64,000 bases of DNA from Kosakonia sacchari SP1 (GCF_000300455.3 NZ_CP007215.2:1798001-1862000), one strand, 5' to 3'; shown: positions 10,185 through 20,157, counted from the first letter of the stretch. Notes: generated by a model not told the origin, from the sequence alone. Program-made: numbers and translations.

Positions 10185-10909
10185 TGTTAACGGTAATCGG
10201 GATTGGCCCCGGCTCACAGGCAATGATGACCATGGAAGCCGTTGAAGCGCTGCAGGCGGCGGAAATTGTGGTCGGTTACAAAACCTATACCCATCTGGTG
10301 AAAGCCTTTACCGGCGATAAACAGGTGATCAAAACCGGCATGTGCAAAGAGATCGAACGCTGCCAGGCGGCGATTGAGCTGGCGCAGGCTGGACATAACG
10401 TGGCGCTGATCAGCAGCGGTGACGCCGGGATCTACGGCATGGCCGGGCTGGTGCTTGAGCTGGTGAACAAGCAGCAACTGGATGTGGACGTCCGTCTGGT
10501 GCCGGGCATGACCGCCAGCATTGCCGCCGCCGCGCTGCTCGGCGCGCCGCTGATGCATGATTTTTGCCATATCAGCTTAAGCGACCTGATGACGCCGTGG
10601 CCGGTGATTGAAAAGCGCATTGTCGCAGCGGGCGAAGCGGATTTCGTGATTTGCTTCTACAACCCGCGCAGCCGGGGGCGCGAAGGCCATCTGGCACGCG
10701 CGTTTGAACTGCTCGCGGCCAGCAAACGCGCCGATACGCCGGTCGGCGTGGTGAAATCCGCCGGGCGTAAGAAAGAGGAAAAATGGCTGACCACGCTCGG
10801 CGAGATGGATTTTGAACCCGTCGATATGACCAGCCTGGTGATTGTCGGCAACCGTGCTACCTATGTGCAAAACGGCCTGATGATCACACCCCGGGGCTAC
10901 ACCCTGTGA
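10184..10909 (+). CDS. cbiH: CbiH, cobalt-precorrin-3 C17-methyltransferase
   Basis: This 241-residue tetrapyrrole methylase has GIGPGS at the N-terminus, SSGDAGIYGMAGL in the middle and a CFYNPRSRGRE stretch typical of C17 methyltransferases. It is the short form, without the extra C-terminal domain seen in some Gram-positive homologues. It overlaps cbiJ by 4 bases. Confidence 0.95.
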   Translation: MLTVIGIGPGSQAMMTMEAVEALQAAEIVVGYKTYTHLVKAFTGDKQVIKTGMCKEIERCQAAIELAQAGHNVALISSGDAGIYGMAGLVLELVNKQQLDVDVRLVPGMTASIAAAALLGAPLMHDFCHISLSDLMTPWPVIEKRIVAAGEADFVICFYNPRSRGREGHLARAFELLAASKRADTPVGVVKSAGRKKEEKWLTTLGEMDFEPVDMTSLVIVGNRATYVQNGLMITPRGYTL

Positions 10910-11691
10910 CCGCCGGGGAGGTATTGGTTATCGGCGGCACCAGCGATGCGCGGCAAATTTGCCAGCAACTGGACGACGCCAATGTGCGCTACACGTTGTC
11001 TGTGGCGACGCCGACCGGCCAGCAACTGGCGGGGAATATTCGCGGCCAGGTGCGCTGCGGGCGTCTGGAGATGGGGGATATGGTCGCGTGGCTGCAACAC
11101 CACGGTACGCGCTGGGTCATTGATGCTTCGCACCCGTATGCCGATGTGGTGAGCCGCAATATCGCTGCGGCCTGCGTGCAGGCGCAGGTGCTGCTCAGCC
11201 GTTATCAACGCCCGGAGCAGTTACCGGATTTAACCCATCCGTTGCTGTTTTATGTCGCCACGCTGGAAGAGGCCTGCGCCAAAGCCCGCGAACTGGGCGA
11301 GCGTATTTTGCTGACTACTGGCAGTAAAGATCTGGCGCGCTGGCGCCAGGGCTTGCCGGACAAAACCTTGCTGGCACGCGTGCTCCCTGTGCCGGAGGTG
11401 GTGGCGCAATGCGCGGAGCTGGGTTTTGGCGTCGGCGATATTTTCGCGCTCTGCGGCCCGTTCAGCGCCGGGTTTAACGCCGCGTTTTATCGCCAGTACC
11501 GGGTGGAGGTGATGATCACCAAAGCCTCCGGCGCAGAAGGCGGTTATCTGGAAAAAGTACAGCCCGCGCTGGATGCCGACATCCCATGCATCGTCATTGC
11601 CCGCCCGCAACCTGCGGTGAGCGGGGAAGAGTTACTCGACAGTCAGGATGCCTTCGCCAGACGGTTGCGGCGCTGGCTGGCGGCACAGTGA
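10906..11691 (+). CDS. cbiJ: CbiJ, cobalt-precorrin-6A reductase
   Basis: The protein has 261 residues with the N-terminal nucleotide-binding stretch VIGGTSDARQI and the family motif IDASHPYADVVSRN near residues 71-84. It reduces cobalt-precorrin-6A, probably with NADH. The start is GTG 10906 overlapping the cbiH stop (GTGA), so coupling is likely. Confidence 0.94.
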   Translation: MTAGEVLVIGGTSDARQICQQLDDANVRYTLSVATPTGQQLAGNIRGQVRCGRLEMGDMVAWLQHHGTRWVIDASHPYADVVSRNIAAACVQAQVLLSRYQRPEQLPDLTHPLLFYVATLEEACAKARELGERILLTTGSKDLARWRQGLPDKTLLARVLPVPEVVAQCAELGFGVGDIFALCGPFSAGFNAAFYRQYRVEVMITKASGAEGGYLEKVQPALDADIPCIVIARPQPAVSGEELLDSQDAFARRLRRWLAAQ

Positions 11692-11701
11692 GGAGAACAG
11701 A

Positions 11702-12496
11702 ATGAAAAAAGCCCTTCTGGTGGTGAGTTTTGGCACCAGCTATCACGATACCTGCGAGAAAAACATTGTTGCCTGCGAGCGCGAGTTGGCGGCCAGTTGC
11801 CCGGATCGCACCCTGTTTCGCGCGTTCACCTCCGGCATGATCATTCGCAAGCTCAGGCAGCGCGATAATCTGCACATAGATACTCCGCTGGAGGCGTTGC
11901 AAAAGCTGGCGGAACAGGGTTATCAGGATGTGGCAATCCAGTCGCTGCACATTATTAACGGCGACGAATATGAAAAAATTGTTCACGAAGTGCAAATGAT
12001 GCGCCCGCTGTTTAAACGGCTGGTGATTGGTGCGCCGTTGCTCAGCAGCCATGAAGATTACCTGCATCTGATGCAGGCGCTCTCGCGCCAGATGCCGATA
12101 GTCGCCCCGGATGAACGCGTGGTGTTTATGGGCCACGGCGCCAGCCACCATGCTTTTGCCGCGTATGCGTGCCTTGATCATATGATGGCGGCGCATCGCT
12201 TCCCGGCGCGCGTCGGCGCGGTGGAAAGCTACCCGGAAATCGACGTGGTGATCGACAGTTTGCGCCATGAAGGGGTGAAAGCCGTGCACCTGATGCCGCT
12301 GATGCTGGTGGCGGGCGATCACGCGATTAATGACATGGCTTCCGATGACGACGATTCGTGGAAAACGCAGTTTGAACGCGTCGGTATCTCTGCCACGCCG
12401 TGGCTGCAAGGCCTGGGTGAAAATGCTGATATCCGTGCGATGTTTGTCCAGCATTTGCAGCAGGCGCTTGAACAAGCGCTGGAGGTGGCGGCATGA
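11702..12496 (+). CDS. cbiK: CbiK, sirohydrochlorin cobaltochelatase
   Basis: This enzyme inserts Co2+ into sirohydrochlorin, the entry step of the anaerobic pathway. The protein has 264 residues, and the residues known to bind metal in the Salmonella enzyme are all present: His145 (MGHGASHH), Glu175 (VGAVES) and His207 (AGDHAIN). I start at ATG 11702 with GAGGAG upstream; a longer frame from 11648 lies inside cbiJ. No signal peptide, so it should be cytoplasmic. Confidence 0.96.
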   Translation: MKKALLVVSFGTSYHDTCEKNIVACERELAASCPDRTLFRAFTSGMIIRKLRQRDNLHIDTPLEALQKLAEQGYQDVAIQSLHIINGDEYEKIVHEVQMMRPLFKRLVIGAPLLSSHEDYLHLMQALSRQMPIVAPDERVVFMGHGASHHAFAAYACLDHMMAAHRFPARVGAVESYPEIDVVIDSLRHEGVKAVHLMPLMLVAGDHAINDMASDDDDSWKTQFERVGISATPWLQGLGENADIRAMFVQHLQQALEQALEVAA

Positions 12497-13203
12497 GCGG
12501 GAAACTCTTCGCATTGAGTACGGGTCCCGGCGCTGCGGATCTTATCACCGTGCGCGGTGCGCGCATTCTCGGAACGCTGGATGTGCTGTATGCCCCGGCG
12601 GGGCGCAAAGGCGGCGACAGCCTGGCGCTGTCGATTGTGCGCGAGTACCTCGGTGAACAGACCGAAGTGCGCTGTTGCCACTTCCCGATGAGCGCCGACA
12701 GCGCGGAAAAAGAGGCTGTATGGGATGAAGTTGCTGCTGCGCTGGAGGCTGAAGTGCAGGCCGGTAAGCAGGTCGGTTTTATTACGCTTGGCGACGCCAT
12801 GTTGTTCAGCACCTGGGTGTTTTTGCTGCAGCGCCTGCAATACCCGCAAAATCTGGAGATTATTCCCGGCGTCACCTCGTTTGCCGCTATTGCCGCGCGG
12901 ACACAAACACCGCTGGCGATGGAACAACAGTCGCTGGCGGTGGTCTCCTGCACCGCGCCGGAAAGCGACATCCGCCAGGCACTGGCGCAGCACGACAGCC
13001 TGGTGTTGATGAAAGTCTATGGCCGTTTCGCGCGGATCAAAGCGCTGCTTACGCAAGCGGGGTTGCTCGATCATGCGCTGATGATGGCGGAAGCCACGCT
13101 GCCGGGAGAACAATGCTGGCGGCGGCTGAGCGAGGTGAGCGACGATCAGCCGCTGCCCTATTTTTCGACCATTCTGGTGAATAAACAGTGGGAGAAGGCA
13201 TAA
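12493..13203 (+). CDS. cbiL: CbiL, cobalt-precorrin-2 C20-methyltransferase
   Basis: This is a 236-residue tetrapyrrole methylase with LSTGPGAADLITVRGAR near the N-terminus and ITLGDAMLFSTW around residues 96-107. It overlaps cbiK by 4 bases. In Salmonella and Klebsiella cbiMNQO follow at this point; here the next intact gene is cbiP, 191 bases on. Confidence 0.95.
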   Translation: MSGKLFALSTGPGAADLITVRGARILGTLDVLYAPAGRKGGDSLALSIVREYLGEQTEVRCCHFPMSADSAEKEAVWDEVAAALEAEVQAGKQVGFITLGDAMLFSTWVFLLQRLQYPQNLEIIPGVTSFAAIAARTQTPLAMEQQSLAVVSCTAPESDIRQALAQHDSLVLMKVYGRFARIKALLTQAGLLDHALMMAEATLPGEQCWRRLSEVSDDQPLPYFSTILVNKQWEKA

Positions 13204-13295
13204 CAGCGCCCTGATGTGCGAGGGCTACCGGTGTTCATCCGCGAGGTTAAGTTGAGTGTGCCGATAATGGAGCAATCATCATATTATCGTCAGCC

Positions 13296-13385
13296 ATGAC
13301 ATTGCTTTATTCTACATGGCTTGTGAGAAGTAAAACGGCACGGCGGGCAGGAGTGCCGCTGTGCAAACAGGGCGACGCAGGTTAA
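13296..13385 (+). pseudogene. cbiO: Probable remnant of the CbiO C-terminus (cbiMNQO deletion scar)
   Basis: A 29-codon frame ends at TAA 13383-13385, nine bases before the cbiP start. Its end, WLVRSKTARRAGVPLCK, resembles the end of Salmonella CbiO as I remember it (WLVKLHTQLGLPLCK), with the same W-L-V and P-L-C-K landmarks and two extra residues between. It sits exactly where the 3' end of cbiO should be. The remaining 90 bases after cbiL show no recognisable CbiM, CbiN or CbiQ sequence. Function as a peptide is very unlikely; it looks like a deletion scar. Confidence 0.55.
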
Positions 13386-13394
13386 GGAGGCGTC

Positions 13395-14918
13395 ATGACG
13401 CAGGCCATTATGCTGCAGGGCACCGCATCGGACGTGGGCAAAAGCGTGCTGGTGGCGGGGCTGTGCCGTATTTTTCATCAGGACGGGCTAAAAACCGCGC
13501 CGTTTAAATCGCAGAATATGGCGCTTAACTCTGGTATCACCGCAAGCGGCCATGAAATGGGGCGCGCGCAGATATTTCAGGCGGAAGCAGCGGGTATCCA
13601 GCCGGATGTGCGTATGAACCCGGTACTGCTCAAACCAACCAGCGATCGCAAAGCGCAAGTGGTGCTGATGGGTAAAGTCGCGACCGATATGGACGCCGTG
13701 AGTTATCACGACTATAAACCGCGCCTGCGCGAGCAGATTATCCGCGTTTACCAGAGCCTGGCGCAGGAGTATGACGCGCTGGTGCTGGAGGGGGCGGGCA
13801 GCCCGGCGGAGATCAACCTGCGCGACCGGGATATCGTCAATATGGGCATGGCGGAGATGGCCGCCTGCCCAGTCATTCTGGTGGCCGATATCGACAGAGG
13901 TGGTGTTTTTGCCGCGATTTACGGCACGCTGGCGCTGCTGCAGGAACACGAACGCTGGCGGGTAAAAGGGGTGATCATCAATAAGTTTCGCGGCGATGTC
14001 GCGCTGCTCACCCCGGGAATTAAGCAGATAGAAGACTTAACCGGCGTACCGGTGATTGGCGTCATGCCGTGGCTGGAGGTCGACCTTGAGGATGAAGACG
14101 GGGTGGCGTTACAGCGCGGAAAATACGTGCGCACCGGCGAGCGGGCGCTGGATATCGCCGTGGTGCAACTCCCGCATATCTCTAATTTCACCGATTTCAA
14201 CGCGCTCGCCGCTCAGCCCGACGTACGCGTTCATTACGTGCGCACGCCGGAGGAGCTGCATAGCGCCGATCTGCTAATCCTCCCTGGTAGTAAAAACACC
14301 CTTGGCGATCTCAATTGGTTGCGCGAAAGCGGGCTGGCGAAAGCTGTGCTGGAACGTCACTGCGCGGGTGTGCCGATTATTGGCGTCTGTGGTGGGTATC
14401 AAATGCTTGGCGAAACCATTATTGATGAGGTGGAGTCCGGGCTGGGTCAACAGCCAGGGCTGGGGTTGCTGGAGACGGTGACACGGTTTGCCCTAGATAA
14501 AACCACCACGCGGGTCGAGGCGAGTTTGCCGGAGACGCTCCCCGGCTGGCTGGCGTCGTGCGCCGGGCTAACGCTGCGCGGTTATGAAATTCATCTGGGT
14601 GAAACCACGCGCAGCAGCGGTTGCCAGCCGGCGTTGTGGCTACAAAAAGCGGGTCAGCGAGTGGCAGACGGCGCGGTCAGCAACGACGGTCTGGTGTTTG
14701 GCACCTATCTGCATGGCTTGTTCGATAGCGATGCCTTCACCCGCACATTGCTTAACGAGCTGCGCCAGCGTAAAGGGCTACCGCCGCTGGATGCGCGCGT
14801 TGATTATGCGCAGTACAAAGCGCAGCAGTTTGATATCCTCGCCGACGCCATGCGTCAGCATGTGGACATTGATCGTATTTATCAAATTATGCAGCAACAT
14901 CAGGAGCAGGCATGTTAA
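13395..14918 (+). CDS. cbiP: CbiP, adenosylcobyric acid synthase
   Basis: The protein has 507 residues and amidates the b, d, e and g side chains of adenosylcobyrinate diamide. The P-loop-like GTASDVGKS lies at residues 10-18, the amidotransferase Cys is in [10 protein letters not shown] (about residues 331-340) and the partner His is in [10 protein letters not shown] near residue 440. AAGGAGG lies 6 bases before the start. It overlaps cobU by 7 bases. Confidence 0.95.
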   Translation: MTQAIMLQGTASDVGKSVLVAGLCRIFHQDGLKTAPFKSQNMALNSGITASGHEMGRAQIFQAEAAGIQPDVRMNPVLLKPTSDRKAQVVLMGKVATDMDAVSYHDYKPRLREQIIRVYQSLAQEYDALVLEGAGSPAEINLRDRDIVNMGMAEMAACPVILVADIDRGGVFAAIYGTLALLQEHERWRVKGVIINKFRGDVALLTPGIKQIEDLTGVPVIGVMPWLEVDLEDEDGVALQRGKYVRTGERALDIAVVQLPHISNFTDFNALAAQPDVRVHYVRTPEELHSADLLILPGSKNTLGDLNWLRESGLAKAVLERHCAGVPIIGVCGGYQMLGETIIDEVESGLGQQPGLGLLETVTRFALDKTTTRVEASLPETLPGWLASCAGLTLRGYEIHLGETTRSSGCQPALWLQKAGQRVADGAVSNDGLVFGTYLHGLFDSDAFTRTLLNELRQRKGLPPLDARVDYAQYKAQQFDILADAMRQHVDIDRIYQIMQQHQEQAC

Positions 14919-15457
14919 CCCTTGTTACCGGCGGTGCGCGCAGCGGCAAAAGCCGCCATGCCGAATCGCTGGTCGCGGACGCAAAAACAGTGCTCTATAT
15001 CGCCACTTCGCAAATCTTTGATGATGAAATGGCAGCGCGTATTGAGCACCACCGGGCGGGACGCCCCAAAAACTGGCGCACCGAAGAGCGCTGGCAACAG
15101 TTGTCAGGCGTCATTACCCCGCATAACAACCCTGACGAAGCGGTATTGCTGGAGTGTATTACGACGCTTGTCACCAATCTGCTGTTTGCTTCTGGCGCGG
15201 GCGACGACCCGGATAACTGGGACTACGCGGCGCTGGAAGCGCAGGTTCAGCACGAGATTGAGCAATTGATTGCCGCCTGTGCGGCGTGCCCATCACCGGT
15301 GGTGCTGGTGACCAATGAAGTGGGCATGGGCATTGTGCCGGAAAACCGGCTGGCGCGGCATTTTCGCGATATCGCCGGGCGCGTCAACCAGCGGCTGGCG
15401 CAGGCGGCAGATCACGTCTGGCTGGTGGTGTCCGGAATTGGAGTCAAAATCAAATGA
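14912..15457 (+). CDS. cobU: CobU, adenosylcobinamide kinase / guanylyltransferase
   Basis: This bifunctional 181-residue enzyme phosphorylates adenosylcobinamide and then activates it with GMP. The P-loop GGARSGKS is at residues 7-14, and the His that carries the GMP in the Salmonella enzyme is present at position 46 (IEHHRAGRP). It overlaps cobS by 4 bases. Confidence 0.96.
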   Translation: MLTLVTGGARSGKSRHAESLVADAKTVLYIATSQIFDDEMAARIEHHRAGRPKNWRTEERWQQLSGVITPHNNPDEAVLLECITTLVTNLLFASGAGDDPDNWDYAALEAQVQHEIEQLIAACAACPSPVVLVTNEVGMGIVPENRLARHFRDIAGRVNQRLAQAADHVWLVVSGIGVKIK

Positions 15458-16194
15458 TCAAATTGTTTTTCGCCACGCTCTCTTTTATCAGCCGTTTGCC
15501 GGTACCTGGTCGTTGTGTTCAGGGGCTGGATGTTGCGGATTATGTGCGCGGTATTGTGACATTTCCGCTGGTTGGCCTGCTGCTCGGGGCGCTTGGCGGT
15601 GTCGTCGTGCTGGTGTTACAAACCTGGTGCGGCGTTTCGCTGGCCGCGCTTTTTGGCGTGCTGGCGCTGGCATTGCTAACCGGCGGTTTTCATCTGGATG
15701 GTCTTGCGGACACCTGCGACGGTGTTTTTTCCGCGCGGCGGCGCGAACGGATGCTGGAGATCATGCGTGACAGCCGACTTGGCACCCACGGCGGCCTGGC
15801 GCTGGTGTTTGTGCTGGTCGCCAAAACCCTAGTTATCAGCGAGCTGCAACTGCGCGGTGTCAGCATGATTGCTGCGCTGGCGATGGCCTGCGCCGCCGGT
15901 CGTGGTTGCTCGGTGTTACTGATGTTCGGCCATCGCTATGCGCGCGAAGAGGGGCTGGGCAACCTGTTTATCGGTAAAGTTTCCGCCAGAGACACGCTGG
16001 TCACACTGGCAATCACGGCGTTGCTGGCGATTGCCATATTGGGCATGAAAGGGATTATTGCGCTGCTGGTGACGCTGGCAGCGATCTTCCTGCTGGGACA
16101 CTTGCTTAAACGCACGCTGGGTGGGCAAACCGGCGACACGCTGGGTGCAGCAATTGAACTTGGCGAACTGGTATTTCTTCTGGCGCTACTCTGA
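15454..16194 (+). CDS. cobS: CobS, adenosylcobinamide-GDP ribazoletransferase
   Basis: The 246-residue polytopic membrane protein joins activated cobinamide to alpha-ribazole (phosphate), the last step of loop assembly. The family motif [16 protein letters not shown] lies near residues 77-92, followed by SRLGTHG. Several hydrophobic segments fill the rest. It is 27 bases upstream of cobT. Confidence 0.95.
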   Translation: MIKLFFATLSFISRLPVPGRCVQGLDVADYVRGIVTFPLVGLLLGALGGVVVLVLQTWCGVSLAALFGVLALALLTGGFHLDGLADTCDGVFSARRRERMLEIMRDSRLGTHGGLALVFVLVAKTLVISELQLRGVSMIAALAMACAAGRGCSVLLMFGHRYAREEGLGNLFIGKVSARDTLVTLAITALLAIAILGMKGIIALLVTLAAIFLLGHLLKRTLGGQTGDTLGAAIELGELVFLLALL

Positions 16195-16221
16195 ACAGCC
16201 CGCAACATAACGAGAAACAAT

Positions 16222-17280
16222 ATGCAGACATTGACGACACTACTGGCAAGTATCCCGGCTCCCGATAACGTAGCGATGACGCAGGCGCAGCGTCATCTGG
16301 ATGGTTTACTGAAGCCGGTTGGCAGCCTTGGCCGACTGGAAGCATTAGCGGTGCAACTGGCGGGAATGCCGGGGTTAAACGGCAAGCCGCTTAGCGGTGA
16401 GAAAGCCATTGTGGTGCTGTGCGCCGATCATGGCGTCTGGCATGAGGGCGTGGCGGTATCACCGCAGGTTGTCACCGCGATTCAGGCGGCAAACATGACG
16501 CAGGCGACGACGGGCGTTTGCGTACTGGCCGCGCAGGCTGGTGCGAAAGTACATGTGCTGGATGTCGGTATTGATGCCGATCCGATCCCGGGCCTGGTGA
16601 ATATGAAAGTCGCGCGCGGCAGCGGCAATATCGCCACCGGCCCTGCGATGAGCCCAGAGCAAGCCGAAGCGTTGTTGTTGAAAACGATGCACTACACCCG
16701 AGAGCTGGCGGCGCAAGGCGTGAAGCTCTTCGGTGTCGGTGAACTTGGCATGGCCAACACCACACCAGCGGCGGCGATTGTCAGCGTGCTGACCGGCGAA
16801 GAGCCTGAACAGGTGGTTGGCATTGGCGCAAACCTGCCGGAAAGCCTGCTCGGACACAAAGCGCAGGTGGTACGTAAAGCGATTGCCGTCAACCAGCCCA
16901 ACCCCGCCGATGGTCTTGAGGTGCTGGCAAAAGTCGGGGGTTACGATCTGCTGGGGATGACCGGCGTGATGCTCGGTGCGGCGTCCTGTGGTTTGCCGGT
17001 GGTGCTGGATGGTTTTCTTTCTTACGCGTCGGCGCTGGCGGCGTGCCGCATTGCGCCGCAGATCAAACCGTACCTGATCCCTTCGCATCTGTCGGCGGAA
17101 AAAGGAGCGCGCCTGGCGCTGGAACATCTGGGGCTGGAACCGTATCTCAATATGGGCATGCGTTTAGGTGAGGGGAGCGGGGCGGCGCTGGCGATGCAAC
17201 TGGTCGATGCGGCTTGTGCTGTCTACAACAATATGGGCACGCTGGCGGCGAGCAATATCGTGTTGCCGGAAACGAAATAA
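16222..17280 (+). CDS. cobT: CobT, nicotinate-nucleotide--dimethylbenzimidazole phosphoribosyltransferase
   Basis: The protein has 352 residues and activates the lower-ligand base to alpha-ribazole phosphate. The catalytic Glu known as Glu317 in Salmonella is at position 317 ([10 protein letters not shown]). It is the last gene of the operon, followed by a palindromic element. In E. coli cobT is next to erfK; here a 3.6-kb block lies between them. Confidence 0.96.
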   Translation: MQTLTTLLASIPAPDNVAMTQAQRHLDGLLKPVGSLGRLEALAVQLAGMPGLNGKPLSGEKAIVVLCADHGVWHEGVAVSPQVVTAIQAANMTQATTGVCVLAAQAGAKVHVLDVGIDADPIPGLVNMKVARGSGNIATGPAMSPEQAEALLLKTMHYTRELAAQGVKLFGVGELGMANTTPAAAIVSVLTGEEPEQVVGIGANLPESLLGHKAQVVRKAIAVNQPNPADGLEVLAKVGGYDLLGMTGVMLGAASCGLPVVLDGFLSYASALAACRIAPQIKPYLIPSHLSAEKGARLALEHLGLEPYLNMGMRLGEGSGAALAMQLVDAACAVYNNMGTLAASNIVLPETK

Positions 17281-17288
17281 GATCTTTT

Positions 17289-17317
17289 GGCCGGGTGTCG
17301 CTTCGCCTTGCCCGGCA
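17289..17317 (+). repeat. REP-like palindrome after cobT
   Basis: GCCGGG (17290-17295) and CCCGGC (17311-17316) form a stem around a GC-rich interior with TCGCTTCGCC. This resembles the enterobacterial REP/PU type found after operons. It lies between the convergent cobT and the ArsR-type gene and may help stop or stabilise their transcripts. Confidence 0.55.
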
Positions 17318-17629
17318 TTACCCCTCTTTTTGCATCGCTTGCAACAGCGTATCCAGCAATCCCGGAAAGCAGGCGTCGAGGTCTTCACGGCGCAGGGAGA
17401 TCATATTTTCCCGACCCTGCGGGCGCTGCCAGACCACGCCGCTATCGCGCAGGACGCGCCAGTGGTGCGTCATCGTGGATTTCGCCACATCTTCCGGGCG
17501 CAGGGCGTTACAACTCAATTCGCTGCCGTCGGCAAGTCGTTTAATCATCGCCAGGCGCAGGGGATTACCAAGGGCAAAGAGCACATTTTCAAGGCGAAAT
17601 TGCTCACGTTCGGGGTGGTTAGCGATCAT
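17318..17629 (-). CDS. ArsR-family transcriptional regulator next to a second EF-G gene
   Basis: This is a 103-residue winged-helix protein. The recognition part is DVAKSTMTHHWRVLRDSGVV (about residues 47-66) followed by a wing with RPQGRENMISLR, as in ArsR/SmtB-like repressors. Only two Cys (positions 40 and 87) are present and there is no CxC pair in the recognition helix, so a classical metal sensor is unlikely; the signal is unknown. It is divergent from the EF-G gene across 237 bases that contain a dyad over the likely promoter, so it probably controls that gene. Confidence 0.8.
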   Translation of the reverse strand: MIANHPEREQFRLENVLFALGNPLRLAMIKRLADGSELSCNALRPEDVAKSTMTHHWRVLRDSGVVWQRPQGRENMISLRREDLDACFPGLLDTLLQAMQKEG

Positions 17630-17718
17630 AATCTTCCTGTGTCGGCGGTGGCTGTGCTGGAAAAGCAGCAGCCCGTATCGGCGGCTGGGCCGGTACTATA
17701 CGCAAACTGCTTTGCGAA

Positions 17719-17740
17719 AGCCACGAGGTCAATCGTGGCT
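17719..17740. repeat. Perfect 8-bp inverted repeat in the arsR-fusA2 intergenic region
   Basis: AGCCACGA (17719-17726) and TCGTGGCT (17733-17740) are separated by GGTCAA. It could be a second operator or a short hairpin in the leader of the ArsR-type gene. Confidence 0.45.
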
Positions 17741-17768
17741 CAACCAATCGTAAGAATAGCAAAAATAG

Positions 17769-17799
17769 TTCGAATATACTCGTACAGTTGTACTATTAT
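17769..17799 (+). promoter_or_regulatory. Likely fusA2 promoter overlapped by an operator dyad
   Basis: The dyad ATACTCGTAC-AGTT-GTACTATTAT (17776-17799) has 10-base arms matching at 8 positions. It overlaps a possible promoter, TTCGAA (17769-17774) and TACTAT (17791-17796) with 16-base spacing. The symmetry and position fit an ArsR-type operator; binding is inferred, not shown. Confidence 0.5.
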
Positions 17800-17866
17800 A
17801 GATGCCGTGAATGAATAGCGGCCAATTCCGGTCGCGAACTAACAGTCAAATGACTAAGGACGCATC

Positions 17867-19969
17867 ATGCCCCGACCCATCCCCCTCGAACGTTATCGCA
17901 ACATCGGTATCTCCGCGCATATCGATGCCGGTAAAACAACCACCACTGAGCGCATTCTGTTTTACACCGGGATGAGCCACAAGCTGGGTGAAGTACACGA
18001 TGGCGCGGCAACAACCGACTGGATGGCGCAGGAGCAAGAGCGCGGCATTACCATTACGTCTGCGGCGGTAAGCTGCTTCTGGCCTGGTATGGACAGAGGG
18101 TTTGAGCCGCACCGCATTAACATTATCGACACCCCCGGGCACGTGGATTTCACCATTGAGGTGGAACGTTCCATGCGTGTGCTCGACGGCGCGGTAATGG
18201 TGTATGACTCCGTCGGTGGCGTGCAGCCGCAGTCCGAAACCGTGTGGCGTCAGGCTAATAAATACCACGTGCCGCGTCTCGCGTTCGTCAACAAGATGGA
18301 CAGACCCGGCGCGGATTTTTTCCGCGTGGTGCAGATGATGATCGACCGCCTGAAAGCCAACCCGGTGCCGATTGTGATCCCGATTGGCGCGGAAGAGCAC
18401 TTCACCGGCGTGGTGGATTTGATCAAAATGCGCGAAATCATCTGGGATGACGCGACGCAAGGCATGACTTTCAGCTATGGCCCGGTACCGGATGATCTGA
18501 TGGCAACCGCGCTGGAGTGGCGCGAGAAAATGATCTCTGCGGCGGCAGAAGCCAGTGACGAGCTGATGGATAAATATCTGGAAACCGGATCGCTGGACGA
18601 AGCGGAAATTATTGCCGGCCTGCGCAAACGCACGGTTGCTGGCGAAATTCAGCCGATGCTGTGCGGCAGCGCCTTTAAAAATAAAGGCGTCCAGCGCATG
18701 CTCGACGCGGTGGTGGAGCTGATGCCGTCGCCGCTGGATATCCCTGCCATTCAGGGCGTGGATGAAAAAGGCCAACCAGCAGAGCGCCATGCGAATGACG
18801 ACGAACCGTTTTCGGCGCTGGCGTTCAAACTGATGACCGACCCGTATGTTGGCCAGCTAACCTTTATCCGCGTCTATTCCGGCGTGCTGAAAAAAGGGGA
18901 TGCGGTATACAACCCGGTGAAAGGTAAAAAAGAGCGTATCGGACGTATTGTGCAGATGCATGCCAACGATCGCCATGAAGTGGATGAGTTGCGCGCCGGC
19001 GATATCGCCGCCTGCGTTGGCCTGAAAGATGTCACCACTGGCGACACGTTAAGCGACCCGGATAAAGTGATCACCCTGGAGCGCATGGAGTTTCCTGAAC
19101 CCGTAATTTCGCTCGCTATTGAGCCGAAAACCAAAGCGGATCAGGAGAAAATGGGCATCGCGTTGCAACGGCTGGCGTCGGAAGATCCCTCATTCCGTCT
19201 GCATACTGATGAGGAGTCCGGGCAGACGATTATTTCCGGGATGGGTGAGTTGCACCTGGAAATTATTGTCGACCGCATGAAACGTGAGTTTGGCGTGGAA
19301 GCGAATATCGGTCGCCCGCAGGTCACATACCGCGAAACTTTACGTAAAACCGTGAAGGATATCGAAGGTAAATTTGTACGCCAGTCCGGCGGTAAAGGTC
19401 AGTATGGTCATGTGGTGCTGACGCTTGAGCCGCTGGAGCCGGGGAGCGGCTTTGTATTTGAAGACGCCACCAAAGGCGGCGTGGTACCGCGCGAGTATAT
19501 TCCTTCCGTGGAGAAAGGCTTGCGCGAAGCCATGAATAACGGCGTGCAGGCGGGTTATCCGGTGGTCGATGTGAAGGCAACCCTGACATTTGGTTCCTAT
19601 CACGATGTCGACTCCTCGGAAATGGCCTTCCGCATGGCGGCGATCTTTGGTTTCAAAGAGGGCGCGCGCAAAGCGGATCCGGCAATCCTGGAGCCGATTA
19701 TGCATGTGGAAGTGGAAACGCCGGAAGAGTACGCCGGGAACATTATGGGCGATCTCTCTTCCCGTCGCGGAATGGTGCAGGGCATGGAAGAGCGTTTCGG
19801 TAGCCAGATTATCCGTGCTGATGTGCCGCTGGCCGAAATGTTTGGCTACTCCACCACGCTGCGATCCATGTCGCAAGGCCGCGCGACCTACAGTATGGAG
19901 TTCCACCACTATGCGGAAGCGCCGCGCAACGTGGCGGATGACATCATCGCCAGCCGCAGCAAAGGCTAA
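17867..19969 (+). CDS. fusA2: Second elongation factor G (FusA paralogue)
   Basis: This is a 700-residue translational GTPase that would catalyse ribosomal translocation. The GTPase motifs are intact: AHIDAGKTT (residues 17-25), GITIT, DTPGH, NKMD and GSAFKNKG, and the sequence continues through domains II-V to the end. It closely resembles canonical EF-G (704 residues in E. coli), not the divergent FusB/EF-G2 type, but differs at many positions. It is not in the str operon (no rpsL, rpsG or tufA nearby), so it is presumably an extra copy. It has its own AAGGA site, an ArsR-type regulator upstream and a terminator downstream. The symbol is descriptive. Confidence 0.88.
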   Translation: MPRPIPLERYRNIGISAHIDAGKTTTTERILFYTGMSHKLGEVHDGAATTDWMAQEQERGITITSAAVSCFWPGMDRGFEPHRINIIDTPGHVDFTIEVERSMRVLDGAVMVYDSVGGVQPQSETVWRQANKYHVPRLAFVNKMDRPGADFFRVVQMMIDRLKANPVPIVIPIGAEEHFTGVVDLIKMREIIWDDATQGMTFSYGPVPDDLMATALEWREKMISAAAEASDELMDKYLETGSLDEAEIIAGLRKRTVAGEIQPMLCGSAFKNKGVQRMLDAVVELMPSPLDIPAIQGVDEKGQPAERHANDDEPFSALAFKLMTDPYVGQLTFIRVYSGVLKKGDAVYNPVKGKKERIGRIVQMHANDRHEVDELRAGDIAACVGLKDVTTGDTLSDPDKVITLERMEFPEPVISLAIEPKTKADQEKMGIALQRLASEDPSFRLHTDEESGQTIISGMGELHLEIIVDRMKREFGVEANIGRPQVTYRETLRKTVKDIEGKFVRQSGGKGQYGHVVLTLEPLEPGSGFVFEDATKGGVVPREYIPSVEKGLREAMNNGVQAGYPVVDVKATLTFGSYHDVDSSEMAFRMAAIFGFKEGARKADPAILEPIMHVEVETPEEYAGNIMGDLSSRRGMVQGMEERFGSQIIRADVPLAEMFGYSTTLRSMSQGRATYSMEFHHYAEAPRNVADDIIASRSKG

Positions 19970-19991
19970 CACTGAAAGTGTTAAAACAAAA

Positions 19992-20014
19992 ACCCCGCCT
20001 CGGCGGGGTTTTTT
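19992..20014 (+). terminator. Intrinsic terminator of fusA2
   Basis: ACCCCGCC-TC-GGCGGGGT is an 8-bp GC-rich stem followed by six T. It lies 22 bases after the stop, showing that the EF-G gene is a single-gene unit. Confidence 0.92.
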
Positions 20015-20137
20015 CTTGTATGAAGCCGGGTCGCAAAATTAATGCAACGTTGCATTTTGCGGCTGATATTCAGGAATCACGCTTCCATTACTTTCCCTCT
20101 GGGCATGCAGACACCGCCCGAACACCGCATTATTTGA

Positions 20138-20157
20138 ATATAGAATTTGATCTATAT
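20138..20157 (+). promoter_or_regulatory. Inverted repeat before the toxin-antitoxin pair (putative autoregulatory operator)
   Basis: ATATAGA (20138-20144) and TCTATAT (20151-20157) form a perfect 7-bp inverted repeat spaced by 6 bases in an AT-rich promoter-like stretch; a further TAGTCTATAT half-copy follows. Antitoxins of this type usually repress their own operon. Confidence 0.45.

Noticed and set aside
11594..12514. 306-residue minus-strand frame opposite cbiK
   Set aside because: Shadow of cbiK, whose catalytic residues are all in place.
17168..17818. 216-residue plus-strand frame from the end of cobT through the arsR gene
   Set aside because: Crosses the cobT end, the REP-like element and the arsR gene in the wrong frame.
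17846..18790. 314-residue minus-strand frame opposite fusA2
   Set aside because: His- and Arg-rich composition typical of an antisense frame of a GC-rich gene.
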